Position numbers and translations under genes: made by a program | Source of the DNA: an uncultured Pseudoruegeria sp. | Lineage (GTDB): Bacteria; Pseudomonadota; Alphaproteobacteria; Rhodobacterales; Rhodobacteraceae | Length of the DNA stretch: 64,000 nt | Assembly (NCBI GenBank): GCA_947498155.1 | Contig: CANMJD010000003.1 | Location: 310,001 to 374,000 of the forward strand | Direction of reading: 5' to 3' | The notes under the pieces: generated by a model | What the model was told of the DNA's origin: nothing | What the model saw: the letters and a program-made list of their open reading frames with translations, nothing else | Database searches by the model: none | Shown: positions 15,479-26,170 of the stretch, piece after piece | Position numbering within the stretch: position 1 is the first letter of the stretch | Layout: every line of letters begins with the position of its first letter

Positions 15479-17762
15479 CCCCGCGGGATTGCAGCATCGA
15501 CCAGACACGCTGTGGTGTGAATGGCATATCGCCTTCTGTCACACCGGCACAGCGCAACGCATCCATCACCGCATTGGCGGTTGCCGCCATAGACCCCACG
15601 GTCCCTGCTTCGCCGCACCCCTTCATCCCCATAACATTAGCAGTAGAGGGCACGCCTTCGGTCGAAAAGCCCACCATCGGCATGTCAGCCGCACGCGGCA
15701 TACCGTAATCCATGAAGGTCGCGGTCAAAAGCTGACCGTTTTCATCATAGACAACATGTTCACAAAGCGCCTGCCCCAGCCCTTGGGCAACACCGCCGTG
15801 CACTTGACCTTCAACCACCATCGGATTGAGAAGATTGCCAAAATCATCGGTGACCGTATAGGCGACAACCGCTACTTTGCCGGTGTCAGGGTCAACTTCG
15901 ACTTCGGCCACATGGGCACCATTGGGAAAAGAGCGCCCGGGGAGTTCGGTGGTCGCCGTATGGCTCAGCAGATCGCTGCGTCCGTTGCTGCGTGCCATCT
16001 CGGCGGCCTCTAGCATAGTGCAGGTCTGGTTGGAGCCTTCCGCCCTGAACTTTTCATCGTCAAAGCGGATCGTCTCCTCGGCCACGTCGAATTGTTCGGC
16101 CAGAAACGGAGTGAATGCCGCGATCATGGTTTGCACCGTTGCCAAAGTCGCCGTGGCCTGCGTGGTCCCGGAGCGCGAGCCCCCCGTGCCGCCGCCTTTG
16201 GGGATTTGATCGCTGTCACCCTGCACAAAACTGATCTTGTCCAAGGGAATTCCCGAATGATCCGACAGGAATTGGGCAAAGACCGTTTCATGGCCCTGCC
16301 CGTTGGACTGTGTCCCGACAAAGATCGTGGCGGTACCATCGTCGTTAAAATCGACGCGGGCGGTTTCTTTGGGGTCACCCAGAATGGATTCAATGTAATA
16401 ACACAGCCCCAGCCCGCGCAATTTGCCCTTGGCTTCTGAGGCCGCCCGGCGGGCGGCAAATCCGGCGCGGTCACATTCGGCCTCTACCCGATCCAGAACC
16501 CGCTCAAAATCGCCAACGTCATAAATCTCTCCGGTCGAGGAACGATAAGGAAAGGCCTTGTCAGCAATGAAATTCTTGCGGCGCAGCGCCCAGGCATCTA
16601 CGCCCAGATCCTGCGCGGCGTAATCCATCGCCCGCTCGAGCGCGTAAATCGCTTCGGGGCGGCCTGCACCGCGATAGGCATCCACCTGGGTGGTGTTGGT
16701 ATAAATCCCCTGCACCTGCAAATAGGTGTCCTGCACATCATAGGTGCCCATCAGCACCTTGGAAAACAGCTCCGTCTGGATGGCTTGGGCATAGCCGGAG
16801 TTATAAGCCCCGAGATTACAGATGGTGCTGACACGATACGCAGTCATCTTGTGGTTTTCATCAAAGGCCAATTCGCATTTTGTCACCAGATCACGACCGC
16901 TGTTGTCTGTGAGCATGGACTCTGTGCGCTCTCCGATCCAGCGTACAGGACGCCCCAGAGCACGGGCAGCATGGCCGATATTAAAATACTCGGGGTAATT
17001 AAATCCCTTCATCCCGAACCCACCGCCGACATCAGGGTTGGTGACCCGAATTTGATCCTTTGGCAGGCCAAGATGCACGGCCATTTGATCCTTGGTGCCC
17101 CAAACCCCCTGCCCGTTCACACAGACATGCAAGCGCGAACCGTCCCATTCGGCAAAGCAGCCGCGTGGCTCCATCGAATTGGCGATCACGCGATTGTCGC
17201 CAATCTCATAGGTCAGATGATGCGCCGCACTGGCAAAACGCGCCTCGGTTTTAGCCGCATCCCCCATGCCCCAATCAAACGCCACATTCTCAGGCGCTTC
17301 GGGATGGATCGTCGTGCCGCCGGGCATCGGGGTGACATGGACGTCAAGTTCTTCAAAATCAAAGACAATCTGCTCTGCAGCATCCTTGGCCTGAGTGATG
17401 GTTTCGGCAATAACACAAGCAATCGGTTCACCAACAAACCGCACGCGCCCATGGGCCAAAATCGGGCGTTCCGGGTTCGCTCCCTTGCTGCCGTCCTTGT
17501 TTCTGACCAGACTTGCTTCCATCCCAAGCGAAACGCCCGCGGCAATCAAATCATCCGCCGTCAGCACCAGATGCACCCCGTCGGCGTCACGCGCGTCGCT
17601 GACATCCAGTTCGGTGATTTCAGCATGGGCTACAGGTGAGCGCAGGAAAAAGGCATGCAGCGCATTTTCCGGTGCAATATCATCCACATACCGCCCTGTT
17701 CCGGTCAGGAACCGAATGTCTTCCACCCGTTTAACCGGTTGCCGTTTGCCAAATTTATCCAT
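15459..17762 (-). CDS. Molybdopterin-binding large subunit of the xanthine dehydrogenase/CO dehydrogenase family (CoxL form II)
   Basis: A 767-residue molybdenum hydroxylase large subunit. VDDIAPENALHAFF opens the hammerhead domain. The active-site loop reads AYRGAGR, the form II (CoxL-like) version rather than the true CO dehydrogenase form I loop AYRCSFR. GCGEAG near the C-terminus carries the catalytic glutamate. The start at MDKFGKRQ fits the family; longer upstream starts encode no homologous sequence. The expected FAD (CoxM) and 2Fe-2S (CoxS) subunit genes are not adjacent: valS lies on one side and DUF2235 on the other. The gene is therefore an orphan here and must pair with subunits encoded elsewhere, if active. 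Substrate unknown. Confidence 0.88.
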   Translation of the reverse strand: MDKFGKRQPVKRVEDIRFLTGTGRYVDDIAPENALHAFFLRSPVAHAEITELDVSDARDADGVHLVLTADDLIAAGVSLGMEASLVRNKDGSKGANPERPILAHGRVRFVGEPIACVIAETITQAKDAAEQIVFDFEELDVHVTPMPGGTTIHPEAPENVAFDWGMGDAAKTEARFASAAHHLTYEIGDNRVIANSMEPRGCFAEWDGSRLHVCVNGQGVWGTKDQMAVHLGLPKDQIRVTNPDVGGGFGMKGFNYPEYFNIGHAARALGRPVRWIGERTESMLTDNSGRDLVTKCELAFDENHKMTAYRVSTICNLGAYNSGYAQAIQTELFSKVLMGTYDVQDTYLQVQGIYTNTTQVDAYRGAGRPEAIYALERAMDYAAQDLGVDAWALRRKNFIADKAFPYRSSTGEIYDVGDFERVLDRVEAECDRAGFAARRAASEAKGKLRGLGLCYYIESILGDPKETARVDFNDDGTATIFVGTQSNGQGHETVFAQFLSDHSGIPLDKISFVQGDSDQIPKGGGTGGSRSGTTQATATLATVQTMIAAFTPFLAEQFDVAEETIRFDDEKFRAEGSNQTCTMLEAAEMARSNGRSDLLSHTATTELPGRSFPNGAHVAEVEVDPDTGKVAVVAYTVTDDFGNLLNPMVVEGQVHGGVAQGLGQALCEHVVYDENGQLLTATFMDYGMPRAADMPMVGFSTEGVPSTANVMGMKGCGEAGTVGSMAATANAVMDALRCAGVTEGDMPFTPQRVWSMLQSRGDAVAAE

Positions 17763-17968
17763 GTCACCGCTCCGTCGCCTGTGAGACTCTTTTTCCGACC
17801 TTAGCCGTTGCATCCGGCGTGTCCAGCGACAGCAGCGACAATTCCGCGTGAAAGGCGTAAAAGTTACCACCCGCGCGGGGCCGCCCCCTGTACGCGGCCT
17901 CTTCCCCTTTGGTGCTGCATTCGTTAGAGCATCTGCAATGACGTAAAACGGATGTGGGAACGCCTAAA

Positions 17969-20866
17969 ATGGCTATGGAAAAGACTTTTGACGCGGGAGC
18001 CGCCGAGGCTCGGATTTACGCAAAATGGGAAGAGGCCAAAGCCTTTGCCGCCGGTGCGAATGCCAAAGACGGTGCTGAAAGCTTTAGCGTGATGATCCCG
18101 CCGCCCAATGTCACTGGTGTGCTGCACATCGGCCATGCCTTCAATAATACACTGCAAGACATCCTGACCCGCTGGAAACGCATGCAGGGATTTGACACCC
18201 TGTGGCAGCCCGGAATGGACCACGCCGGTATCGCCACCCAGATGGTGGTAGAGCGTCAACTGGCCGAAACCCAGCAACCGGGTCGTGTTGAATTGGGCCG
18301 AGAGGCCTTTCTGGAAAAAATCTGGGATTGGAAAGCCCAATCGGGCGGCACCATCATCAACCAGCTTAAACGTCTTGGTGCGTCTTGTGACTGGGACCGC
18401 ACGGCCTTTACCATGTCCGGTGCCCCCGGTGCGCCTGCTGATGAGGCAGGCGGCAATTTCCACGATGCGGTGATCAAAGTCTTTGTCGAGATGTACAATC
18501 AGGGCCTGATCTATCGCGGCAAGCGTCTGGTCAATTGGGACCCACATTTTGAAACTGCGATTTCCGATCTCGAAGTCGAAAACATCGAAGTTGCGGGCCA
18601 CATGTGGCACTTCAAATACCCTCTGGCGGGAGGCGAAACCTATACCTACGTCGAGAAAGACGAAGACGGCAACGTCACCCTCTCCGAGGAACGCGACTAT
18701 ATCTCTATCGCCACCACGCGCCCTGAAACCATGCTCGGCGATGGCGCAGTTGCGGTACATCCCACGGATGAACGTTACGCGCCAATCGTCGGGAAACTCT
18801 GCGAAATTCCGGTTGGCCCCAAGGCGCAGCGCCGCCTGATCCCGATTATCACTGATGAATACCCTGATAAGGACTTCGGGTCTGGCGCGGTGAAAATCAC
18901 CGGTGCCCATGACTTTAATGACTATCAGGTCGCCAAGCGCGGCGGCATTCCGATGTATTCGCTGATGGACAGCAAAGGCGCAATGCGCGCCGATGGCCGC
19001 CCCTACGCCGAGGAAGCCGCCACCGCGCAGGCAATTGCCAATGGCGACGAAAGCTTTGATGAGGTCAAGATCGCGGCAATGAACCTTGTGCCCGAAGCCT
19101 ATCGCGGCTTGGATCGCTTTGAGGCCCGCAAAGCGGTGATCGCCGATATCACCACCGAAGGTCTGGCAGTGATGACACGCAAAACCGTCACCGATGAAGA
19201 CGGCAATGAGGTCACCACCGAAATTGCATACGTCGAAAACAAACCGGTGATGCAGCCTTTTGGCGATCGATCCAAAGTCGTGATCGAGCCAATGTTGACC
19301 GATCAATGGTTTGTCGACACCGATAAAATCGTTGGCCCAGCGCTGGATGCGGTCAAGGACGGCACAGTTAAGATCATTCCGGAAAGCGGCGAGAAGACTT
19401 ATTATCACTGGCTTGAAAATATCGAACCTTGGTGCATTTCCCGCCAGCTTTGGTGGGGTCACCAGATTCCGGTGTGGTTCGACGAAAACGGCGGGCAATA
19501 TTGCGCCGCGACAGAAGCCGAAGCGCAAGCACAGGCGGGTGAAGGTGTGAGCCTGACCCGCGACCCCGATGTGCTGGATACGTGGTTCTCTTCCGGCCTT
19601 TGGCCCATCGGCACATTGGGCTGGCCGGAGCAGACAGAAGCGCTGGAGAAATATTTCCCGACCTCGACCCTGATCACCGGTCAGGACATCCTATTCTTCT
19701 GGGTGGCGCGGATGATGATGATGCAATTGGCCGTGGTCAAAGAAATCCCGTTCGACACTGTTTATCTGCATGGTCTGGTGCGCGATGCCAAGGGCAAGAA
19801 GATGTCCAAATCCACCGGCAACGTGATCGATCCACTGGATGTCATTGATGAATTCGGCGCCGATGCCCTGCGGTTTACCAATGCGGCCATGGCCAGCCTT
19901 GGCGGCGCGCTCAAACTCGACACCCAGCGCATCGCGGGCTATCGCAACTTTGGCACCAAGCTCTGGAATGCCGCGCGCTTTGCTGAGATGAACGAATGTG
20001 TGCCAAGTGCGGATTTTGACCCCACAAACGTCACCCAGACAGTAAACAAGTGGATCATCGGTGAAACCGCCAAAGCGCGGATGGCAACAGATGAATCCCT
20101 GACCGCCTTCCGGTTTAACGACGCCGCCACCGGCCTTTATGCCTATGTCTGGAATAAGGTCTGCGACTGGTACGTTGAATTCGCCAAACCGTTGCTGAAC
20201 GCCGAAGATCCTGCCGTGGTTGCAGAAACCCGTGCCACGATGGCTTGGGTGATTGATCAGTGCCTGATAATGCTGCACCCGATCATGCCCTTCATCACCG
20301 AAGAGCTTTGGGGCGAGATTGCCAGCCGCGACACGCTGCTGGTCCACAAAGACTGGCCCACCTATGGTGCGGAACTGGTGGACAGTGCTGCCGATAAGGA
20401 AATGAACTGGGTTGTCTCCTTGATCGAGGCGATCCGTTCTACCCGTGCCGAAATGCACGTACCGGCGGGGGCCAAAATCCAGATGGTTCAGGTTCAGCTG
20501 GAGGATGCCGGTCAGGCCGCATGGGATCGCAACGCGCCCTTGATCCAGAAACTGGGCCGCATTGAGGCGCTTACAAAGGCGGATGAGGCGCCCAAGGGTT
20601 CTGCCATCATCGCGGTCGAGGGCGGCACCTTCTGCCTGCCGCTGGCCGACATCATCGATGTGGACGCCGAAAAGGCGCGGCTCGAAAAGACCTTGGGCAA
20701 ATTGGCCAAGGAAATGGGCGGTCTGCGCGGCCGGTTGAACAACCCGAAATTCGTCGCCTCCGCCCCGCCCGAAGTGGTTGAGGAAAGCCAGACGCTTCTG
20801 GATCAGAAACTGGAAGAAGAAAGCAAGCTCAAGGCCGCCTTGGCCCGACTGGCTGAAATCGGATAA
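17969..20866 (+). CDS. valS: Valyl-tRNA synthetase
   Basis: A 965-residue class I aminoacyl-tRNA synthetase. It has the HIGH motif ([12 protein letters not shown]), the editing (CP1) domain, the KMSKS motif (KKMSKSTGN), the anticodon-binding domain and a C-terminal coiled coil typical of ValRS ([11 protein letters not shown]). ATG at 17969 is chosen because the family begins MAMEKTFD; a GTG 15 nt upstream is possible. It is monocistronic with a good terminator after the stop. In several alphaproteobacteria valS lies next to popZ; here the popZ-like gene is about 9 kb away. Confidence 0.98.
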   Translation: MAMEKTFDAGAAEARIYAKWEEAKAFAAGANAKDGAESFSVMIPPPNVTGVLHIGHAFNNTLQDILTRWKRMQGFDTLWQPGMDHAGIATQMVVERQLAETQQPGRVELGREAFLEKIWDWKAQSGGTIINQLKRLGASCDWDRTAFTMSGAPGAPADEAGGNFHDAVIKVFVEMYNQGLIYRGKRLVNWDPHFETAISDLEVENIEVAGHMWHFKYPLAGGETYTYVEKDEDGNVTLSEERDYISIATTRPETMLGDGAVAVHPTDERYAPIVGKLCEIPVGPKAQRRLIPIITDEYPDKDFGSGAVKITGAHDFNDYQVAKRGGIPMYSLMDSKGAMRADGRPYAEEAATAQAIANGDESFDEVKIAAMNLVPEAYRGLDRFEARKAVIADITTEGLAVMTRKTVTDEDGNEVTTEIAYVENKPVMQPFGDRSKVVIEPMLTDQWFVDTDKIVGPALDAVKDGTVKIIPESGEKTYYHWLENIEPWCISRQLWWGHQIPVWFDENGGQYCAATEAEAQAQAGEGVSLTRDPDVLDTWFSSGLWPIGTLGWPEQTEALEKYFPTSTLITGQDILFFWVARMMMMQLAVVKEIPFDTVYLHGLVRDAKGKKMSKSTGNVIDPLDVIDEFGADALRFTNAAMASLGGALKLDTQRIAGYRNFGTKLWNAARFAEMNECVPSADFDPTNVTQTVNKWIIGETAKARMATDESLTAFRFNDAATGLYAYVWNKVCDWYVEFAKPLLNAEDPAVVAETRATMAWVIDQCLIMLHPIMPFITEELWGEIASRDTLLVHKDWPTYGAELVDSAADKEMNWVVSLIEAIRSTRAEMHVPAGAKIQMVQVQLEDAGQAAWDRNAPLIQKLGRIEALTKADEAPKGSAIIAVEGGTFCLPLADIIDVDAEKARLEKTLGKLAKEMGGLRGRLNNPKFVASAPPEVVEESQTLLDQKLEEESKLKAALARLAEIG

Positions 20867-20870
20867 CATC

Positions 20871-20898
20871 AAAAGGGCACCCAAGGCGGTGCCCTTTT
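20871..20898 (+). terminator. Rho-independent terminator after valS
   Basis: A perfect 11-bp stem (AAAAGGGCACC / GGTGCCCTTTT) with a 6-nt loop ends in a T-run, 4 nt after the valS stop. The A/T flanks would let it work in both directions. Confidence 0.88.
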
Positions 20899-20913
20899 AC
20901 TTTGGAGCCCCCA

Positions 20914-22113
20914 TTGCAAAGCAAACCCTTCTTTGAACGTCCCGATGCCGTTTTATACATGGGCGGCATCACCGCCCTGACGGCGATTTCTATTGATCTG
21001 GTTCTGCCGGCCACTGGCGTCATTGCCCGCGAGTTTGGCGAGGCCGAAGAAAAAGGCGCGCTGTTGGTGGGCGTGTATTTTCTGGCCTATGCGGTTGGGC
21101 AGTTCTTTTGGGGGTTGTTTTCGGATGCTTACGGGCGGCGATTGGCACTGATCCTTGCGCTGGTCGGTTTTACGCTGGCCAGTTTTGCTTGTGCCCTTGC
21201 GCCTGATTTTCAAACCCTTCTGATCCTGCGCGCCTTGCAGGGGCTAACCGGCGGCACGCCGGTCATTGCCCGCGCTATGGTGCGTGATATCTCCCACGGA
21301 CAAAAGGCGGCGCGGCTGATGTCGGTCCTTGCCGCGGTGCTGACGGTGGCCACGATGGTGGCACCGGTCATTGGCTCCACGCTGTTGATCTTTTTTGACT
21401 GGCGCGCTTTATTCGTTAGCCTTGGCATCGCCGGACTGCTGTTTCTGGCCTATACCGTCATGGCCCTACCCGAAGTCGGCCAGCGCCGCCCCGAGCGGCT
21501 GCGCCTTTCGTTCATCAAGCAGACCGCTGCCAGCCTGTATCGTCAACGCGCCTTTGTCATCCCCATGCTGATCGGGGCGTTCAGCTTTGCCGGATATAGC
21601 GCCATTCTATCGACATCAGCGATTGTAACCGAAGTTGTTTATGGCGTCAGCCCGCAGGCGTTTGGCCTGCTGTTTGCCGTCGCTGCGGGGTTTAACACGT
21701 TGGGGGCTTTGCTGATCAATCGCTATCTCAAACGCCACTCTGTCGCGCAATCCATGCGGCTGGCGATCATGGTCTTGGCAGCTGTCGGGGTGCTGCAATT
21801 GGGGATCGCGCTGATCTCTCCGTCGCTGCCGATCTTCTGGTTTTCGATCTGCCTTTATGTGCTGGGCTTTGGCCTTTGTCTGCCGACCTCTATGGCAGCC
21901 GCTCTGGAGCCTGCAGGCGAAACACCGGGGTTTGCGGCTTCGTTGATTGGCGGCACGCAAATGCTGATCGGAGCCAGCGGGGCCTTTATTGCCAGCGCGC
22001 TGTTTGACGGCAGCCATCGCGCCATTCCGCTTACCATGGCGCTGTCGGTTCTGCTGCTGGTTGGCCTGTATTTGCTGTTCCCAACTCCGAAATCTGCCGC
22101 GTCCGAGGCTTGA
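20914..22113 (+). CDS. Bcr/CflA-type multidrug MFS exporter
   Basis: A 399-residue transporter with twelve predicted membrane segments and the Bcr/CflA DHA1 features: an early ITALTAISIDLVLPA segment, loop 2-3 FSDAYGRRLA (motif A) and RALQGLTGGTP (motif C-like). It exports small toxic molecules in exchange for protons. TTG at 20914 is chosen because a GGAG site sits 6 nt upstream of it; an in-frame TTG at 20902 lacks one. The gene follows valS after the terminator, so it has its own promoter or depends on readthrough. Confidence 0.85.
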   Translation: MQSKPFFERPDAVLYMGGITALTAISIDLVLPATGVIAREFGEAEEKGALLVGVYFLAYAVGQFFWGLFSDAYGRRLALILALVGFTLASFACALAPDFQTLLILRALQGLTGGTPVIARAMVRDISHGQKAARLMSVLAAVLTVATMVAPVIGSTLLIFFDWRALFVSLGIAGLLFLAYTVMALPEVGQRRPERLRLSFIKQTAASLYRQRAFVIPMLIGAFSFAGYSAILSTSAIVTEVVYGVSPQAFGLLFAVAAGFNTLGALLINRYLKRHSVAQSMRLAIMVLAAVGVLQLGIALISPSLPIFWFSICLYVLGFGLCLPTSMAAALEPAGETPGFAASLIGGTQMLIGASGAFIASALFDGSHRAIPLTMALSVLLLVGLYLLFPTPKSAASEA

Positions 22114-22144
22114 ATTCAAAGCGCATTTGCCGTTCAGTCGCAGT

Positions 22145-23251
22145 ATGACTGATCCACGCTTTACCCCGCTGACCCAACGCCTGCCTGCCGCCGTGCCTTT
22201 TGTGGGCCCCGAAACCCAAGAACGTGCCAAGGGCACAGGGTTTGCGGCACGTTTAGGGGCGAATGAAAACGTCTTTGGCCCGTCTCCATTGGCCATTGCT
22301 GCAATGCAGGCCGCCGTGCCCGACGTCTGGATGTATGGCGATCCTGAAAACCACGATCTGAAACAGGCCCTTGCCGCCCACCATGGGATCAGCCCTTCGC
22401 ATATCATTGTCGGCGAGGGGATCGACGGTCTATTGGGCTATCTGGTGCGGATGATCATAGGCGACGGTGATGTGGTGGTGACATCGCACGGGGCCTATCC
22501 GACCTTTAATTTCCACGTTGCCGGTTTTGGCGGAGAGATTGTCACCGTGCCCTATGCCGGGGATCACGAAGACCCCGCAGCGCTGATTGCGAAGGCCGCG
22601 CAAGTGGGGGCAAAGCTGGTCTATCTGGCCAATCCTGACAATCCGATGGGCACGTGGCATGCGGCGGCGGTGATTACCGATATGATCAATGCCCTGCCCG
22701 AGGGGTGCCTGTTGATCCTGGATGAGGCCTATATAGAGTTCGCCCCTGACGGCACCGCCCCGCCACTGATGCCCGATGATCCACGGCTCATCCGGTTTCG
22801 CACTTTTTCCAAAGCCTATGGCATGGCCGGAGCGCGCGTCGGATATGGCATTGGCCACCCTGACTTGATCACGGCGTTCAACAAGATCCGCAACCACTTT
22901 GGCGTGAGCCGCATCTCTCAGGCCGGTGCTTTGGCGGCGCTAAAGGATCAAGAATACCTCAAGACAACCGTCGATACTATCACCGCTTCCCGTCTGCGAA
23001 TTGACAGGATTGCCCGCGCCAACGGGCTGAGCACGCTGCCCAGTGCGACCAATTTTGTAGCCATAGATTGCGGGCAAGACGGGGCCTTTGCCAAACGGGT
23101 GCTAGAGGCGCTGATTGATCTGAACATCTTTGTCCGCATGCCTTTTGTGGCACCGCAAAACCGCTGTATCCGGATTTCTGCCGGGCGTGCGCAGGACCTT
23201 GATCTTTTTGAGCAAGCCCTTCCCAAGGCCTTGCGTCTTGCCGCCGAATGA
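22145..23251 (+). CDS. PLP-dependent class I/II aminotransferase, HisC-like
   Basis: A 368-residue fold-type I aminotransferase. ANENVFGPSP near residue 38, VTSHGAYPTF, YLANPDNPMG, ILDEAYIEF and the PLP lysine segment RTFSKAYGMAGARVGYG match histidinol-phosphate aminotransferase/Cobalamin-CobC-like proteins. ATG at 22145 fits this family; the longer frame upstream overlaps the MFS gene. There are no his genes beside it, so it may be a second HisC-type or aromatic-amino-acid aminotransferase (Pat-like). The substrate cannot be settled from sequence. Confidence 0.85.
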   Translation: MTDPRFTPLTQRLPAAVPFVGPETQERAKGTGFAARLGANENVFGPSPLAIAAMQAAVPDVWMYGDPENHDLKQALAAHHGISPSHIIVGEGIDGLLGYLVRMIIGDGDVVVTSHGAYPTFNFHVAGFGGEIVTVPYAGDHEDPAALIAKAAQVGAKLVYLANPDNPMGTWHAAAVITDMINALPEGCLLILDEAYIEFAPDGTAPPLMPDDPRLIRFRTFSKAYGMAGARVGYGIGHPDLITAFNKIRNHFGVSRISQAGALAALKDQEYLKTTVDTITASRLRIDRIARANGLSTLPSATNFVAIDCGQDGAFAKRVLEALIDLNIFVRMPFVAPQNRCIRISAGRAQDLDLFEQALPKALRLAAE

Positions 23252-23330
23252 CCGGAACGTGAATTGCCCCGCACCTGTTTTGGGCTATCCTGACAGCGTA
23301 CCACATCTCGTATTTGCCACAGGTCTTTCC

Positions 23331-23501
23331 ATGTCCCAACGCCCCATAGGACGGGTCGAGAATTACACGACACCCTGTCTCATCAGCTTTGCCCTGCTGC
23401 TGTTTATCGGTTTGACGGCCTGCCGTGTGGCCTACGGTTGGCCAAGCGTGTTGATCCTGAGTTTGGCGCTGAATATGTGGCTTAATCGCTATCAGCGCTA
23501 A
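23331..23501 (+). CDS. Small membrane protein, unknown function
   Basis: A 56-residue frame with a polar N-terminus and one or two hydrophobic stretches (about 17-30 and 38-50), ending LNRYQR. It lies 79 nt after the aminotransferase stop and 109 nt before the ABC exporter. The base composition is normal for the region. No family is recognised; it could be a small inner-membrane protein or a chance frame. No strong ribosome site is visible. Confidence 0.4.
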   Translation: MSQRPIGRVENYTTPCLISFALLLFIGLTACRVAYGWPSVLILSLALNMWLNRYQR

Positions 23502-23610
23502 ACCGGCGGACAGGCGCCAAACCCGCCATCCGCCCCACCTCGCATCTCTTGTCAGCGCGACGGTGACAGGTTAGGTCAGAGATCAAACGACCTTGCAGGG
23601 GTGACCTCTT

Positions 23611-25380
23611 TTGGCTGATCCGAATTCCGACAATCCCTATGCCTCTAAAATCCTGCTAAGCCGCCTGTGGCACGGCTATCTGAAGCAACACACAGGCTGG
23701 ATGGCGCTGGCGCTGATCTTCATGCTGATCGAAGGCAGTACGCTAGGCATCCTGAGCTATTTGCTGCAACCGATGTTTGATCTGGTCTTTGTCGGCGGAC
23801 AAAGCGATGCGCTGCTGTGGGTGGGCACCGCGATCCTTGGGCTGTTTTTGCTGCGCGGCGCAACGAATATCCTGCAAAAGATCATCCTGACGACCGTGGC
23901 GCAGAAAACCTCTACGGCGATGCAGAGCGATCTGGTGAAACACCTCATGGCGCTGGATTCGGCCTTTTATCAAAAGAACCCCCCCGGCTCTTTGATGGAG
24001 CGCGTACAGGGTGACACGGTTTCGGTGCAGAACGTCTGGTCGGTGATCATTTCCGGTGTCGGCCGCGATATGGTGTCATTGGTATCGCTGTTTGCCGTGG
24101 CCATCACCATCGACTGGTACTGGACCTTGCTGGCCCTGATTGCGGTGCCGGTGCTGATCCTGCCGATGGGGTATTTGCAACGCTATATCCGCAAAAAGGC
24201 GCGCCAAACCCGCGAACAGGCCAGCCTGCGGTCTACCCGTCTGGATGAAGTCTTTCACGGCATTAACCCGATCAAGCTGAACCGGATGGAAGCCTATCAG
24301 GCCAACCGCTTTGACGCCATTGTCCGCCGGATCGTACGGGTGGAAATCCGCACGGCGGCGATGAAATCGATGATCCCGGCAATGATTGATATTGTCACCG
24401 GTGTCGGCTTCTTTGGCGTATTGGTACTGGGCGGACAGGAAATCATTTCCGGCGAGAAGACCGTTGGCGAATTCATGAGCTTTTTCACCGCCATGGCGCT
24501 GGCTTTTCAACCGCTGCGCCGTCTTGGTAGCATTGCGGGCACTTGGCAGGTCGCGGCCGCAAGTTTGGAACGGCTGTATCGGCTGTTTGACGAAGTGCCC
24601 AGCATCACCTCCCCCGCGCAGGCCGCAGCGCCGGTGGCCGCCGAGCAGACGGAAATCGTACTGCGAGACGTGCAGCTTTCCTATGGATCGCAGCCGGTGT
24701 TGCGCGGCACAAGCTTTACCGCAGAGGCCGGTAAAACCACCGCCCTTGTCGGCGCATCCGGTGCCGGTAAATCAACGGTATTCAACGTTTTGACCCGTAT
24801 CGTCGACCCGCAAAGCGGTGCGGTGCAGCTAGGCGGGATTGATGTGCAGGATTTCGATCTTGGCGATCTGCGCAGCCAGTTTTCGGTGGTCACGCAGGAT
24901 GCGCTGTTGTTTGACGAATCCATCCGCGAAAACATCACCTTGGGGCGCGCAGATATTTCCGACGAGGCCCTGAAAGCCGCCCTTGATGCGGCCAGCGTTT
25001 CAGAATTCCTCGACAAGCTGCCGGACGGGGTGGAATCCCACGCCGGTCCGCGCGGCTCTGCCCTATCCGGGGGGCAGCGGCAACGCGTAGCAATCGCACG
25101 CGCGCTGGTGCGCAATGCGCCGGTTCTGCTACTGGACGAAGCCACCTCGGCACTGGATGCTAAATCAGAAAAGACCGTGCAGAAGGCGCTGGAAACCCTC
25201 TCCATCGGGCGCACAACGCTGGTCATTGCCCATCGGCTTTCGACCATTCAGGAAGCCGATAAAATCGTGGTAATGGAGCATGGGCAGGTGGTCGACGAAG
25301 GCCGCCACGAAGAGCTTTTGGCCCGGGGCGGCGTCTATGCCAATCTGTATAACCTGCAGTTTCGCACCGAACAGACCTAG
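23611..25380 (+). CDS. ABC exporter, fused permease-ATPase (MsbA/subfamily B type)
   Basis: A 589-residue half-transporter. Six membrane segments occupy residues 30-330, followed by a nucleotide-binding domain: Walker A GASGAGKS near 380, Q-loop VVTQDALLF, signature LSGGQRQRVAIARAL near 486, Walker B VLLLDEATSALD and H-loop IAHRLSTI. As a homodimer it probably flips a lipid or exports a hydrophobic molecule at the inner membrane. It starts with TTG downstream of CAGGGGTG; no ATG fits the N-terminus. Its last 4 nt overlap the convergent glycosyltransferase gene. Confidence 0.9.
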   Translation: MADPNSDNPYASKILLSRLWHGYLKQHTGWMALALIFMLIEGSTLGILSYLLQPMFDLVFVGGQSDALLWVGTAILGLFLLRGATNILQKIILTTVAQKTSTAMQSDLVKHLMALDSAFYQKNPPGSLMERVQGDTVSVQNVWSVIISGVGRDMVSLVSLFAVAITIDWYWTLLALIAVPVLILPMGYLQRYIRKKARQTREQASLRSTRLDEVFHGINPIKLNRMEAYQANRFDAIVRRIVRVEIRTAAMKSMIPAMIDIVTGVGFFGVLVLGGQEIISGEKTVGEFMSFFTAMALAFQPLRRLGSIAGTWQVAAASLERLYRLFDEVPSITSPAQAAAPVAAEQTEIVLRDVQLSYGSQPVLRGTSFTAEAGKTTALVGASGAGKSTVFNVLTRIVDPQSGAVQLGGIDVQDFDLGDLRSQFSVVTQDALLFDESIRENITLGRADISDEALKAALDAASVSEFLDKLPDGVESHAGPRGSALSGGQRQRVAIARALVRNAPVLLLDEATSALDAKSEKTVQKALETLSIGRTTLVIAHRLSTIQEADKIVVMEHGQVVDEGRHEELLARGGVYANLYNLQFRTEQT

Positions 25381-26093
25381 CGCCTGTAGGCCTGCGCCAG
25401 ATCCTCGGGGTCTGCCCCCGCCAGATAGCGCAGAAGCGTCACCAGATTGCGCGTCCCGCGCCGTAGCCAGCCTTGCTGTTGGTATTTTGCCGCCGAAGTG
25501 ACAATCCGCGCGTCCAGCGGCCGCAGCTGCCCCGTAAGGGCTTTGGCGATGGCGACATCTTCCATCAAGGGGATGTCGGGATAGCCCCCGATCTGATCAT
25601 ATAGGACACGCGACAGCAACAAGCCCTGATCACCATAGGGTAGCCCCAAGAGCCGTGCCCGCAGATTGGCCCAGCCCGCCACCAACCGCGGCATTGGGCC
25701 TTTGGCATCAAAAGAAAGCGCAAAATAACCCGCCTTTTGATCCGCGCTTTGATCTGGCCCGTGATCAGGTCCGTGTGCCATCCCGATATGTCGGGACACC
25801 GCCTCCAGCCAGCCTTCGGGCAAATGGCTGTCGGCATGCAGGATCAACAGCCAATCCCCCTTGGCCTGCGCCACGCCGCGCTGCAACTGCCCGCCGCGCC
25901 CTGCCGGTCCCGTTACCCATTCCGCACCAACCGCCTCGGCGATACGCTGGCTTTGGTCGGTAGAGCCGCCATCGCTCAGGATCAATTCCCGCAACAGCCC
26001 CGCCTCATTGGCCGCCATGAGATCCGCCAGCAACAGCGGCAGTGCGGCCTCTGCATTCAGGGTTGGCACAATAACAGAAAGCGGCGCGCGCAT
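25377..26093 (-). CDS. Family 2 glycosyltransferase (TIGR04283 type)
   Basis: A 238-residue GT2 enzyme. SVIVPTLNAE at the start is the nucleotide-sugar-binding strand; ILSDGGSTD and LILHADSHLP contain the metal/nucleotide aspartates, and LPYGDQGLLLSR is specific to the TIGR04283 group, which is often annotated as arsenosugar-biosynthesis glycosyltransferase. It is soluble, with no membrane segments. No arsenic genes are adjacent, so the arsenosugar role is only a family label. It is convergent with the ABC exporter and divergent from ygfZ. Confidence 0.82.
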   Translation of the reverse strand: MRAPLSVIVPTLNAEAALPLLLADLMAANEAGLLRELILSDGGSTDQSQRIAEAVGAEWVTGPAGRGGQLQRGVAQAKGDWLLILHADSHLPEGWLEAVSRHIGMAHGPDHGPDQSADQKAGYFALSFDAKGPMPRLVAGWANLRARLLGLPYGDQGLLLSRVLYDQIGGYPDIPLMEDVAIAKALTGQLRPLDARIVTSAAKYQQQGWLRRGTRNLVTLLRYLAGADPEDLAQAYRR

Positions 26094-26170
26094 GGAAAAA
26101 CCTCACTATAGGCCTGTTGCCTAGCCTGATCCCTCCTATATTAGCGAAGCAAAGACAAGAGGAGCCGAAT

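Noticed and set aside
25377-26093. Arsenosugar pathway
   Set aside because: The glycosyltransferase matches a family with that label, yet no arsenic methyltransferase or ars gene is adjacent, so the pathway is not claimed.
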